NCBI GenBank assembly: GCA_964390465.1
Contig: CAYMIJ010000002.1
Location: 325,385 to 389,384 of the forward strand
Direction of reading: 5' to 3'
DNA: 64,000 nt
Source: JADZAI01 sp964390465
GTDB lineage: Bacteria > Pseudomonadota > Alphaproteobacteria > Micropepsales > Micropepsaceae
Numbering within the stretch: position 1 is the stretch's first letter; each line of letters begins with the position of its first letter. The notes beneath the pieces were generated by a model that saw nothing but the letters and a program-made list of their open reading frames with translations, was not told where the DNA came from and made no database searches. A program made the translations under genes and the position numbers. Positions 53,156 through 61,856 of this stretch are shown piece by piece.

Positions 53156-54940
53156 TTAATACACGCGCGCCTTGGGGGCGATGTATTCGATGTCTTTCGT
53201 CATCGTGTATTCGTGGACCGGGCGATAGTCGATGGTGACCGCGCCCTTCGCATCGATCCATGAAAGCGTGTGCTTCATCCAGGTCTGATCATCGCGATTG
53301 GGGAAGTCTTCGCGGGCATGGGCGCCGCGCGATTCCTTGCGGTTCTCGGCTGATGTCATGGTGACGACCGCCTGCGAGATCAGGTTGTCGTATTCCAGGC
53401 TTTCCATCAGGTCCGAGTTCCAGATCATCGTGCGGTCCGTGACGCCCATATCGGCCGAGCCTGCAAACACGGCCTCGATCTTGGTCACACCTTCCTTCAG
53501 CACATCGCCGGTGCGGTAGACAGCGCAGTTCGACTGCATGGTCTTCTGCATCTGCAGGCGCAGATCGGCGGTGCGCGTGCCGCCCTTGGCGTGGCGGATG
53601 CGGTCAAGACGGGCAAGCGCCGCGTCACCTGCATCCTTGGGCAGATCGCCATGGCGCGCGCCGGGCTTCATCGTCTCGGCGCAGCGCAGGCCCGCCGCGC
53701 GGCCAAACACCACAAGGTCGGTCAGCGAGTTGGAGCCAAGCCGGTTCGCGCCATGCACGGAAACACAGGCCGCTTCACCAATCGCCATCAGGCCGGGCAC
53801 GATGCTGTCCGGGTTGCCATTCGCCTTGGTCAGCACCTCGCCGTGATAATTGGTCGGGATGCCGCCCATATTGTAGTGGACGGTCGGCAGAACCGGGATC
53901 GGCTCCTTGGTCACATCGACATTGGCGAAGATCTTGGCGCTTTCCGAAATGCCGGGCAGGCGCTCATGCACGATCTTCGGATCGAGATGGTCGATGTGCA
54001 GGTGAATCCATTCACCCTGCGGGCCGCAGCCGCGCCCTTCGCGGATTTCCATCGTCATGGCGCGGCTGACCACGTCGCGCGAGGCAAGGTCTTTCACCGA
54101 AGGCGCATAGCGCTCCATGAAGCGTTCGCCATTCTTGTTGGTGAGATAGCCGCCTTCGCCGCGCACGCCTTCGGTGATGAGGCAGCCCGCGCCGTAAATG
54201 CCGGTCGGGTGGAACTGCACGAACTCCATGTCCTGCAGGGGCAGGCCGGCGCGCAGCACCATCGCATTGCCGTCGCCGGTGCAGGTATGGGCCGAGGTGC
54301 AGCTGAAATAGGCGCGGCCATAGCCACCGGTCGCCAGGATCACCTGATGGGCGCGGAAGCGGTGAAGGGTGCCATCATCAAGGCTCCAGGCCATCACGCC
54401 CCGGCACTGGCCGTCTTCCATGATAAGGTCGAGCGCGAAGTATTCGATGAAGAACTGCACTTTGTTCTTCACGCACTGGCCGTAAAGCGTGTGCAGAATG
54501 GCGTGGCCGGTGCGGTCGGCGGCGGCGCAGGTACGCTGCTGCGGCGACTGGCCATAATTCTTGGTCATGCCGCCAAAGGCGCGCTGATAGATCTTGCCAT
54601 CGGCGGTGCGGCTGAACGGCACGCCCCAATGCTCCAGCTCATAAACGGCGTCGGGCGCGTTGCGGCAGAGATATTCGATGGCGTCCTGATCGCCCAGCCA
54701 GTCGGCACCCTTCACGGTGTCATACATGTGCCAGCGCCAGTCATCCTCACCCATATTGCCAAGGCTGGCCGAGATGCCGCCCTGCGCCGCGACGGTGTGG
54801 CTGCGCGTGGGGAATACTTTGGTGACGCAGGCGGTTTTCAGTCCTGCTTCCGCCGCGCCCAGCGTGGCGCGCAAACCTGCACCGCCTGCGCCGACCACCA
54901 CAACATCATAGGTATGATCAATGATCTGATAGGCTTGCAT
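53156..54940 (-). CDS. sdhA: Succinate dehydrogenase flavoprotein subunit
   Basis: Catalytic subunit of complex II, oxidising succinate to fumarate with covalent FAD. 594 residues, standard. VVVVGAGGAGLRATLGAAE binds FAD; His48 in RSHTVAAQGG carries the flavin. QFHPTGIYGAG, VTKEPIPVLPTVHYNMGG and ANRLGSNSLTDLVVFGR are the substrate-site blocks. Sits 3 nt after sdhD. Confidence 0.97.
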   Translation of the reverse strand: MQAYQIIDHTYDVVVVGAGGAGLRATLGAAEAGLKTACVTKVFPTRSHTVAAQGGISASLGNMGEDDWRWHMYDTVKGADWLGDQDAIEYLCRNAPDAVYELEHWGVPFSRTADGKIYQRAFGGMTKNYGQSPQQRTCAAADRTGHAILHTLYGQCVKNKVQFFIEYFALDLIMEDGQCRGVMAWSLDDGTLHRFRAHQVILATGGYGRAYFSCTSAHTCTGDGNAMVLRAGLPLQDMEFVQFHPTGIYGAGCLITEGVRGEGGYLTNKNGERFMERYAPSVKDLASRDVVSRAMTMEIREGRGCGPQGEWIHLHIDHLDPKIVHERLPGISESAKIFANVDVTKEPIPVLPTVHYNMGGIPTNYHGEVLTKANGNPDSIVPGLMAIGEAACVSVHGANRLGSNSLTDLVVFGRAAGLRCAETMKPGARHGDLPKDAGDAALARLDRIRHAKGGTRTADLRLQMQKTMQSNCAVYRTGDVLKEGVTKIEAVFAGSADMGVTDRTMIWNSDLMESLEYDNLISQAVVTMTSAENRKESRGAHAREDFPNRDDQTWMKHTLSWIDAKGAVTIDYRPVHEYTMTKDIEYIAPKARVY

Positions 54941-54943
54941 GTG

Positions 54944-55333
54944 TCAGGCGACCAGTTTGAGAATGGCGATGATGAGGACAACCGCGAAGGCCGCGCCCCC
55001 CAGTTTGTTGAGCACCAGAAGGGCGATCTTCAGCGCCCCGTCCGAGATGTAGTCTTCGATCACCACCTGCAGCCCCAGCACGAAATGCCAGATCGCGGCG
55101 ATGACCAGCATCAGCATCAACCCGGCATTGACCGGGTGAGACAGAAACGCGCGCGCCGTGGCGTAGTCAGCGCCGGTATGGGCGGCGATCGCCCACACGA
55201 ACCAGAGAACAAGCGGGATCAGTGCAATGGCACTCACACGCTGGGCGACGAAGTGGCTGGTGCCGCTTTTTGCGGCCCCAAGGCCGCGTACCTTGCCCAG
55301 TGGCGTCCGCAGCGAGGATTTGCTGGCGCTCAT
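54944..55333 (-). CDS. sdhD: Succinate dehydrogenase membrane anchor subunit D
   Basis: 129 residues from the ATG overlapping the sdhC stop (TGATG). Three membrane helices. SGTSHFVAQRVSAIALIPL holds the conserved quinone-site Arg region and HFVLGLQVVIEDYI the heme-ligand His and the Asp-Tyr motif. Confidence 0.93.
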   Translation of the reverse strand: MSASKSSLRTPLGKVRGLGAAKSGTSHFVAQRVSAIALIPLVLWFVWAIAAHTGADYATARAFLSHPVNAGLMLMLVIAAIWHFVLGLQVVIEDYISDGALKIALLVLNKLGGAAFAVVLIIAILKLVA

Positions 55334-55749
55334 CAGAATGCCCCCATGCTGTGATAGGCCCATGCCCAGATGGCGAGCGTCAGAACCACCGCCAGTCCGA
55401 TGACCAGACGTCCGGCCCGCTCGGCGCTGTGTTTTTCAAAACCCGCACCCACATCCCACACCAGATGGCGGATGCCATTCAGCAGATGGTAGATGAGTGA
55501 GAGACTGAGCGCGAACAGGACAAGACGGCCAGGAATGCTCCCGGCGCATGACATGAAGTCGGCATAGGCGGATGGCCCGCTGGCGGTGGCGATCAGCCAC
55601 CAGGCCACCAGCACCAGCCCGGCGCCCATGGCCACACCTGTCATGCGATGCAGGATCGAGGTCAGCATGGTGACCGGCCAGCGATAGATTTGCAGGTGCG
55701 GCGAACGAGGGCGCTCTTTGTGGCGCGTCGCGGTGGCGGTTTCTGCCAT
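55333..55749 (-). CDS. sdhC: Succinate dehydrogenase cytochrome b556 subunit C
   Basis: 138 residues from the ATG giving MAETATATRHKERPRSPHLQ; a further upstream start would lie before the candidate promoter. SPHLQIYRWPVTMLTSILHRMTG is the signature with the Ser and Arg of the quinone site, and IYHLLNGIRHLVWD holds the heme His. Three membrane helices. First gene of sdhC-sdhD-sdhA. Confidence 0.94.
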   Translation of the reverse strand: MAETATATRHKERPRSPHLQIYRWPVTMLTSILHRMTGVAMGAGLVLVAWWLIATASGPSAYADFMSCAGSIPGRLVLFALSLSLIYHLLNGIRHLVWDVGAGFEKHSAERAGRLVIGLAVVLTLAIWAWAYHSMGAF

Positions 55750-55786
55750 GAAGTCTGCCCGGAAATCGGTTGCGGTATGCGATGTC

Positions 55787-55814
55787 AGTATAGGATGCAG
55801 GGGCTTTCTGGCAA
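55787..55814 (-). promoter_or_regulatory. Candidate sigma70-type promoter for sdhCDA
   Basis: On the minus strand TTGCCA, a 16-nt spacer and TATACT precede the sdhC ATG by about 38 bases. Both hexamers match the consensus at five of six positions. Confidence 0.55.
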
Positions 55815-55885
55815 CGCTCAAACATCCTCCCCTTGCAACATCAATCTGCTATATCGGCGCCGTCATTCCTGACGGGCAGGCGGCG

Positions 55886-57532
55886 ATGAGCGATCCGAAA
55901 ACCATTTTTGTCGGCAAGGGTGAGAACCCGGTCCTTTTCAACGTCGCCATGGCCAACCGGCATGGGTTGATCGCCGGGGCGACGGGCACCGGCAAGACGG
56001 TGACCCTGCAGATTCTGGCCGAAGGCTTTTCGGCGCTCGGCGTTCCGGTCTTTGCTGCCGATGTGAAGGGCGATCTGTCCGGCATCGCCATGGCGGGCAC
56101 GGAAAAGGGTTTCCTGACCGAACGCGCTGCCAAGATCGGGCTCGATCCCTATGTGCTGGAAACCCATCCGGTCATTTACTGGGATGTCTTTGGCAAGAAG
56201 GGCCATCCGATCCGCGCCACGGTTTCCGAAATGGGGCCGCTGCTTCTGTCGCGCCTGCTTGACCTCAATGACGTTCAGGAAGGCGTGCTGAACATCGCCT
56301 TCCGCATCGCCGATGAGCAGGGCCTGCTGCTGCTCGACCTGAAGGATCTGCGCGCCATCCTCACCCATATCTCGGACCATGCGGACGAGATTCAGGCGAA
56401 GTACGGCAATGTCTCGCCCAATACGGTGGGTGCGATCCAGCGCGGCCTGCTGGTTCTGGAAAATCAGGGCGCGGGGCAGTTTCTTGGCGAACCGGCGCTG
56501 GACCTGCTCGACTTCACCAAGACGGATGCGCAGGGGCGCGGCGCGATCAACGTGCTGGCTGCTGATGCGCTGATGAACAATCCGCGCCTTTATGCCACCT
56601 TCCTGCTGTGGATGATGTCCGAGCTGTTCGAGCAGCTCCCGGAAGTCGGCGATATCGATGTGCCCAAGCTGGTGTTCTTCTTTGATGAAGCCCACCTGCT
56701 GTTCAACGATGCACCCAAGGCGTTGCTGGAAAAGGTGACGCAGGTGGTGCGGCTCATCCGCTCAAAGGGCGTCGGCATCTATTTCATCACCCAGAACCCA
56801 CAGGATATTCCTGAAATCGTCCTGGCCCAGCTTGGCAACCGTATCCAGCATGCGCTGAGGGCCTATACGCCAAAGGAACAGAAAGCCGTGCGCGTGGCGG
56901 CGGAAAGTTTTCGCGCCAATCCGAAGTTCGACACCGAGGAAGCGATCACCCAGCTTGGCATTGGCGAAGCGCTGGTCTCGACACTGGAAAAAGGCGGTGT
57001 GCCCGCAATGGTGGAGCGCACGTTCATCCGTCCGCCAGCCGGTCGGATGGGGCCTGTCACAGATGATGAGCGCGCAGAACTCATCGAAGCCTCACCCTTC
57101 AAGGGCAAGTATGACGAAGCGCTGGATCGTGAGTCCGCTTATGAGGTGCTGAATAGCGGGCGCGCACCTGTTGAAGCGCCAGCCGCCAAAAAGCCGACGA
57201 CGCGCAGCAACGGAATTGACTGGGGCTCAAAGCCTGAACGGCGCAGCGCGACTGTCGATGCCGGTGCGGTGCCTGATGCCCCGGCCCCACGCCGCACCGT
57301 GCGCGTCGAAGCAGACGAGGCACCTCGCGGTTCGGTGCGTGATCGCCAGCCCGAAGCCCGGCCCAAGGAAGGCGGCGGCTGGCTGTCCGATATTCTGGGC
57401 GGCGGCGGTGGGCGTCGGCAGAGCGTTGGCGAGGCGGCGGCCAAGTCGGTGGTGCGCTCGGTCAGCTCCAGCATCGGGCGTGAAATCACCCGCTCGATTC
57501 TGGGCGGCATATTGGGTGGCCGCCGTCGCTGA
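55886..57532 (+). CDS. HerA-like ATPase (DUF853)
   Basis: 548 residues from an ATG; upstream in-frame codons overlap the sdh promoter. Walker A GATGTGKT (31-38), then FAADVKGDLSG, and Walker B FFFDEAHLLF (DEAH at 267-270), followed by LIRSKGVGIYFITQNPQDIPE, the sensor/Arg-finger region. The C-terminal ~120 residues are Ala/Arg/Pro-rich with a glycine tail. Related to E. coli YjgR and hexameric DNA translocases; cellular role unclear. Confidence 0.87.
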   Translation: MSDPKTIFVGKGENPVLFNVAMANRHGLIAGATGTGKTVTLQILAEGFSALGVPVFAADVKGDLSGIAMAGTEKGFLTERAAKIGLDPYVLETHPVIYWDVFGKKGHPIRATVSEMGPLLLSRLLDLNDVQEGVLNIAFRIADEQGLLLLDLKDLRAILTHISDHADEIQAKYGNVSPNTVGAIQRGLLVLENQGAGQFLGEPALDLLDFTKTDAQGRGAINVLAADALMNNPRLYATFLLWMMSELFEQLPEVGDIDVPKLVFFFDEAHLLFNDAPKALLEKVTQVVRLIRSKGVGIYFITQNPQDIPEIVLAQLGNRIQHALRAYTPKEQKAVRVAAESFRANPKFDTEEAITQLGIGEALVSTLEKGGVPAMVERTFIRPPAGRMGPVTDDERAELIEASPFKGKYDEALDRESAYEVLNSGRAPVEAPAAKKPTTRSNGIDWGSKPERRSATVDAGAVPDAPAPRRTVRVEADEAPRGSVRDRQPEARPKEGGGWLSDILGGGGGRRQSVGEAAAKSVVRSVSSSIGREITRSILGGILGGRRR

Positions 57533-58234
57533 CTACGCTTTCCCACACACCGCCCTGAATCCGGCAGCGGCGAAGCGTGTGAGATTGGCATAGGCGGTAG
57601 GCAGATCGCCTGAGCGGCACAGGCCATTCGACAGCCGGTCGAGACGGCCGGTTTCGCCAAGTGTCAGGGTGAGCGCGCCCGACAGGTTGTGATAGGCCCA
57701 GTACAGGTCTTCATCACGCGCACCCGGCAACGCCTGACGCATCAGGTCAATCAGTTTGCGGATCAGCGGATCGAAATGCTGCGCCATCGCCTGTCCGCCC
57801 CAGACCGGATTGGCATTCGCCTGACTGACCAGCGCGAAATAGTGCTTCCAGCCGGGGCCACCTTTTTCGCCCCAGACAAGCAGTGGCCTCAGGAAGGCGT
57901 CGATCACCCCTTCAGGCGAAAGATTCGTGCCTGCCTCTGCCGCATAGGAATCGAGCGAGGCCAACCGGTCAGCATTCAGGATGTCGGCGCGGCGCTGGAA
58001 CACGCCATCAAACAGGCCGCGCTTGGTGCCGAAATAATAATGGAGCAGGGCGGTATCGACCCCGGCTTCGTTGGCGACATCGCGTATCGAGACGCCATGC
58101 AGGCCATGCTGCGAAAACAGATTCTCGGCGACATCAAGGATGGCCTCGCGCGTACCTGAAGGCCCACTGCTTTTGGGCGGGCGACCCCTGCGGCTGCGGG
58201 CGGGCGCTGAAGAAACGGCGTCATCAGGCTTCAT
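57533..58234 (-). CDS. TetR/AcrR-family transcriptional regulator
   Basis: 233 residues. A basic Pro/Arg-rich leader precedes the helix-turn-helix TREAILDVAENLFSQHGLHGVSIRDVANEAGVDTALLHYYFGTKRGLFDGVF; the C-terminal ligand domain resembles the CerR-like type seen with LLVWGEKGGPGWKHYF and ALPGARDEDLYWAYHNLSGAL. Its stop abuts the HerA-like stop with no gap. Divergent from the TonB-dependent receptor, its probable target. Confidence 0.9.
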   Translation of the reverse strand: MKPDDAVSSAPARSRRGRPPKSSGPSGTREAILDVAENLFSQHGLHGVSIRDVANEAGVDTALLHYYFGTKRGLFDGVFQRRADILNADRLASLDSYAAEAGTNLSPEGVIDAFLRPLLVWGEKGGPGWKHYFALVSQANANPVWGGQAMAQHFDPLIRKLIDLMRQALPGARDEDLYWAYHNLSGALTLTLGETGRLDRLSNGLCRSGDLPTAYANLTRFAAAGFRAVCGKA

Positions 58235-58295
58235 GATCAACAGGATGCTGTCATTTGTGGCGGTGGACCATGGCTATTTCCGGGGCGGGACATGG

Positions 58296-58311
58296 TTGAC
58301 AGAAGCGTCAA
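58296..58311. promoter_or_regulatory. Candidate TetR operator between regulator and receptor genes
   Basis: TTGAC-AGAAGC-GTCAA is a perfect inverted repeat with 5-bp arms and a 6-nt spacer, of the size usual for TetR-family sites. The left half is a TTGACA that could serve as -35 box of the receptor promoter, and it is placed between the two divergent genes. Confidence 0.45.
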
Positions 58312-58379
58312 GTGTGATCATTGTCGCATAAAATCATCATTCAGTGAATTAATAACATCCACCGCCAAGGGGAAGCACC

Positions 58380-60656
58380 ATGACACCGCGCCTGAAAACA
58401 CATTTGCTGACCGCCACCATGATCGCCTCGGGCCTGGCATTGGCCCTGCCCGCATGGGCGCAGGCCCCGGCAGCAGCCCCGGCCGAACCGGCCAAGGCTG
58501 AGGAGGAGATCGTCGTCACGGCCCGCCGCGTGGGCGAGAATGTGCAGAAAGTGCCCGCCTCCGTTTCGGCGTTTTCCGAAAAAACCCTCATCCGGCTCGG
58601 CGCGAATGACGTGACCGGCATTCAGGGTGCGGTTCCGAACCTCAATCTGGTTCAGGGTCGCGGTTCGTCGGATGCGACCAACATCTATATCCGTGGCGTG
58701 GGTCAGCCGGACGCCCTGCAGACCTTTGATCCCGCTGTCGGCCTTTATGTCGATGATGTCTATTTCAGCCGTATCCGTGGCACCCAGCTTGACCTGCTGG
58801 ACATCGAACGTGTTGAGGTGCTGCGCGGACCGCAGGGCACGCTTTATGGCAAGAACACGATCGGCGGCGCGCTGAAGATCGTCACCCGTCGTCCGGGCGA
58901 TGCGTTTCGCGCCTCGGTGTCGTTGACCGCAGGTTCTTACGCGCAGTTCGAGGCCAAGGGCAGCATCAGCGGCCCGGTTGCCGATGGCGTTTCGGTGGGT
59001 CTGTCTCTCCTGCGCGCCACGCGCGATGGCTATGTGAAGGATCCGGTTCTCAATCAGAAATACAATGACAAGGACGTGATGGCAGGCCGCCTGCACGTTG
59101 CCATTGGTGGCGATGGCCCCCACCGCTTTGACATCATTGCCGATGTGTCGAAGCAGGATGCGGCGCTGACGGTTGGCCAGCCGCTGAACACACTCACCAC
59201 CCTGATTGGCGGTCTGCCGATCATCACCCTGCCGGCTGTGACGCCTGAATATAATTTTGAAACGCGCGTCACGCCGGGCCTGCCCAATTCAACCAAGCTT
59301 CAGCATTGGGGCATTTCAGGCACCGGCTCGTTCGCGCTGAACGATGCGCTGACGCTGAAAACCATCACAGCCTTCCGCAAGCTCAACACACGCGATTACA
59401 TCGACATCGACGCCACCCAGTTTCAGGTTGGCGATGTCTTTGTCGGCGTCAATCAGGACCAGCTGAGCCAGGAGTTCCAGCTGATCTACAAGTCGGGCGG
59501 CTGGAATGTTGTCTCGGGCCTCTATTACATGGAGGAAAACATCACGTCGCATCAGGAAGCCTATGCCAACAATCTCGTTGGTCCGCTTCTGGGCAACCCG
59601 ACTTTCACCCGCACCATTGACGATGACCTGAAAACCACCAGCAAGGCGGCCTATCTGAATGTCACCTATGCCGTGAGCGAGGCGCTGCGCCTCTCGGCAG
59701 GCGTGCGTTACACCGAGGAAGAAAAGACTTACTCGCGCACGACCTCGACCTTCTCAAGCTTGGCTCTGCTCCGGGCCAATCCGGCCTTTGCCTTTTCCGG
59801 CCTCAACAAGACCTGGTCGGATGTCTCGCCCTCGTTCTCGATCGACTATCAGATCAGCGACGACGTGATGGTCTATGGCCGCATCGCCAAGGGGTTCAAG
59901 TCGGGCGGCTTCAACGGCCGCGCCAACAATCCTGGCGAGCAGGCACCCTATGCGCCGGAAACCATGACCTCGTATGAGATCGGCGTGAAGGCCAGCTTCT
60001 GGGATGGCAAGGCGCGCGCCAACCTCGCCCTGTTCCAGAACGACTATAAGGACTTTCAGGCCCGCGTGCGCGATACCGTGCTTGATCCGGGCACGGGCCT
60101 GCCGACACCGCAGCTCACCGTCATCAATGCCGGCAAGCTGGAGATCAGGGGCGCCGAGCTGGAGCTGTTCGCAACGCCGGTCGAAGGCCTGCAGCTCGAT
60201 GCGCAGATCGGTCTGCTGGATGCGCAATATGGCGAGTTCAAGGATGTCCGCTTCGCAGCCTTTGGCGGCAGCCGCGCCTATCAGACGCCGGCCTTCTCGC
60301 CCAAATGGACGGCGCGCCTTGGCGCTTCCTATGCCTTTGATCTGGGGGAAAGCGGCTCGATCACGCTGGGCGCGTCGGCGCGTTATCGTTCGCGCATGGC
60401 CCTGGCCGTGGACAATACGCTGACCAATTCCGCAGCGGAGATCCCCGGTCTGTTCCAGGAAGCATACTGGCTCTATGACGCCCGCATCGTGTGGGAAGAT
60501 GCCGAAGGCCGCTTCTCGGCTGGTGTGTATGCCAAGAATCTGTCGGACGAGATTTACAAGACCGACGGCCAGGAGTTCTCGTCCGTCGGCAATATCCGCA
60601 CCGTCTATTTTGGCGCGCCGCGCACCTTCAGCTTCACCGTCACGGCGAAGTACTGA
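58380..60656 (+). CDS. TonB-dependent outer-membrane receptor
   Basis: 758 residues behind AAGGGGAAG. Signal peptide ending PAWAQA; TonB box EEEIVVTARR; plug domain with YIRGVGQPD, VGLYVDDVY and RVEVLRGPQGTLYGKNTIGG; then a 22-strand barrel with DVMVYGRIAKGFKSGGFNGR and the terminal aromatic residue in FSFTVTAKY. Imports a ligand (siderophore, glycan, aromatic or steroid-like compound) in a TonB-driven way; the ligand cannot be deduced. Confidence 0.95.
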   Translation: MTPRLKTHLLTATMIASGLALALPAWAQAPAAAPAEPAKAEEEIVVTARRVGENVQKVPASVSAFSEKTLIRLGANDVTGIQGAVPNLNLVQGRGSSDATNIYIRGVGQPDALQTFDPAVGLYVDDVYFSRIRGTQLDLLDIERVEVLRGPQGTLYGKNTIGGALKIVTRRPGDAFRASVSLTAGSYAQFEAKGSISGPVADGVSVGLSLLRATRDGYVKDPVLNQKYNDKDVMAGRLHVAIGGDGPHRFDIIADVSKQDAALTVGQPLNTLTTLIGGLPIITLPAVTPEYNFETRVTPGLPNSTKLQHWGISGTGSFALNDALTLKTITAFRKLNTRDYIDIDATQFQVGDVFVGVNQDQLSQEFQLIYKSGGWNVVSGLYYMEENITSHQEAYANNLVGPLLGNPTFTRTIDDDLKTTSKAAYLNVTYAVSEALRLSAGVRYTEEEKTYSRTTSTFSSLALLRANPAFAFSGLNKTWSDVSPSFSIDYQISDDVMVYGRIAKGFKSGGFNGRANNPGEQAPYAPETMTSYEIGVKASFWDGKARANLALFQNDYKDFQARVRDTVLDPGTGLPTPQLTVINAGKLEIRGAELELFATPVEGLQLDAQIGLLDAQYGEFKDVRFAAFGGSRAYQTPAFSPKWTARLGASYAFDLGESGSITLGASARYRSRMALAVDNTLTNSAAEIPGLFQEAYWLYDARIVWEDAEGRFSAGVYAKNLSDEIYKTDGQEFSSVGNIRTVYFGAPRTFSFTVTAKY

Positions 60657-60675
60657 AAGGCAGGCGATCACAGCG

Positions 60676-60705
60676 CGGCCCGGCCCCTGAGGCCGGGCCG
60701 TATTT
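60676..60705 (+). terminator. Terminator after the TonB-dependent receptor
   Basis: A perfect 10-bp stem, CGGCCCGGCC/GGCCGGGCCG, with loop CCTGA and the tail TATTT, starting 20 bases after the stop codon. Confidence 0.8.
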
Positions 60706-60739
60706 GTGTGCGGGGGGTATTCGATCCGGGATTTTTATG

Positions 60740-60762
60740 CCCCCTTCCCCCTCCCTCCCCCC
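60740..60762 (-). other. G-quadruplex-type motif in the receptor-cytochrome gap
   Basis: The plus strand is pure pyrimidine here; the minus strand has four G-runs of 6, 3, 5 and 5 separated by A, A and AA, which meets the usual quadruplex rule. The rest of the 289-base gap (60657-60945) holds the terminator, the 10-bp palindrome TTCCTAGGAA and an A/T-rich stretch, but no supported gene. Confidence 0.55.
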
Positions 60763-60945
60763 TATTTTTGAAGAAAACGGTATGGCGCGTCCGCCTGAGC
60801 GTTTGAAAGGTTCTTTCTTCATGACGGTCAAATCCTGATTTCATCATTTCCTAGGAATATCATCTTGTAGGAAAATTGTCAATTTCAGGCCCGTGTCGCG
60901 CAACAGGCTTTGATCGGGGCCGGGCGCGTCTGCTAGACAGGTGCC

Positions 60946-61326
60946 ATGCGACTCCCGATTCTTTCAGCTACCGCTCTGATGCTGGCATCCTGCGCGCCGA
61001 CGGGCGAAGCCCTGACTGCGCCACCGCCGGGTCCGGTGACGGTCAAATCCGAGACAGGGGCAAACGCTGTCGAGCGTGGGCACAGGCTGGTGCAGACGAA
61101 TTGCGCAACCTGTCATGCGGTTGAGCGCACCGGCAGCAGCCCTTACAAGCCCGCGCCACCCTTCCGCACACTTGTCACCTATTATGATGTCGATGGTCTG
61201 GACGAGGCCTTCGCGGAAGGCATCGTGGTCGGGCACAAGGGCGTTCAGAAAATGCCCGAGTTCCAGCTGACGCCGGACCAGATCGGCGACCTGATCGCCT
61301 ATCTGCATTCACTGGAGACAAAATGA
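60946..61326 (+). CDS. Small c-type cytochrome, probable lipoprotein
   Basis: 126 residues. The signal sequence ends in ALMLASC, a lipobox, so the mature protein should be membrane-anchored by lipid. One heme site CATCH with distal Met in KMPEFQLTPDQIGDLIAYLHSL. Such single-heme proteins carry electrons in the periplasm; the partner is unknown. Its stop overlaps the next ATG by 4 bases. Confidence 0.88.
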   Translation: MRLPILSATALMLASCAPTGEALTAPPPGPVTVKSETGANAVERGHRLVQTNCATCHAVERTGSSPYKPAPPFRTLVTYYDVDGLDEAFAEGIVVGHKGVQKMPEFQLTPDQIGDLIAYLHSLETK

Positions 61327-61769
61327 CACGCTTTCGCGTTACGGCTCTGGCCATCCTTGCTCTGGCCGGTTCGGGCCATGCGGCAGACCCTGTTGCAGCG
61401 GCGGGTGGCGGCGCCAGCCTGACCGTCACGATCAACGGCGTGCTGGCCCAGCCTTCACAGATGCTGGTCGGGGTCTTTGATGAGGCCGGGTATGAAGGGA
61501 AGGCTCTGGTCAATCAGAAGGTCGAGGCCAACGCGCCGCAGACAGTCATGACCTTCGAGAACCTGACGCCGGGCCGGGTCGCCGTGAAAATCCTTCAGGA
61601 TCTCAACGGCAACGGCAAAATGGACAAGACCCTGATCGGCATTCCCGAGGAACCGTTTGGCCTGTCCAACGATGCCGTGCCTGAGATGTCGGCCCCCGGT
61701 TTTGACAAAACAGGGTTTGACCTGAAGCCGGGCGCAAACGCCATCACCATCACCCTGCAACAGATGTGA
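61323..61769 (+). CDS. DUF2141 exported protein
   Basis: 148 residues with a signal peptide ending GSGHAA. LTVTINGVLAQPSQMLVGVFDEAGYEG, FENLTPGRVAVKILQDLNGNGKMD and IGIPEEPFGLSNDA are the DUF2141 blocks; the DLNGNGKMD loop looks like a calcium-binding turn. Periplasmic, function unknown. Co-translated with the cytochrome. Confidence 0.87.
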   Translation: MTRFRVTALAILALAGSGHAADPVAAAGGGASLTVTINGVLAQPSQMLVGVFDEAGYEGKALVNQKVEANAPQTVMTFENLTPGRVAVKILQDLNGNGKMDKTLIGIPEEPFGLSNDAVPEMSAPGFDKTGFDLKPGANAITITLQQM

Positions 61770-61856
61770 GCCTTCCCGCCGCGTCATGATTGCCTCGATC
61801 CGCTGGCTGCGATAAGGCCAGCGTCAGGGTCATCTGCGCTTTTCAGCGGGGGATAA

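Noticed and set aside
53591..55354. 587-codon plus-strand frame opposite sdhA and sdhD
   Set aside because: His/Ala/Gly-rich shadow with no recognisable fold; the minus-strand succinate dehydrogenase genes explain the DNA.
60782..60838. Short open frame MARPPERLKGSFFMTVKS
   Set aside because: 18 residues, no proper ribosome site, next to a repetitive pyrimidine run; no support for translation.
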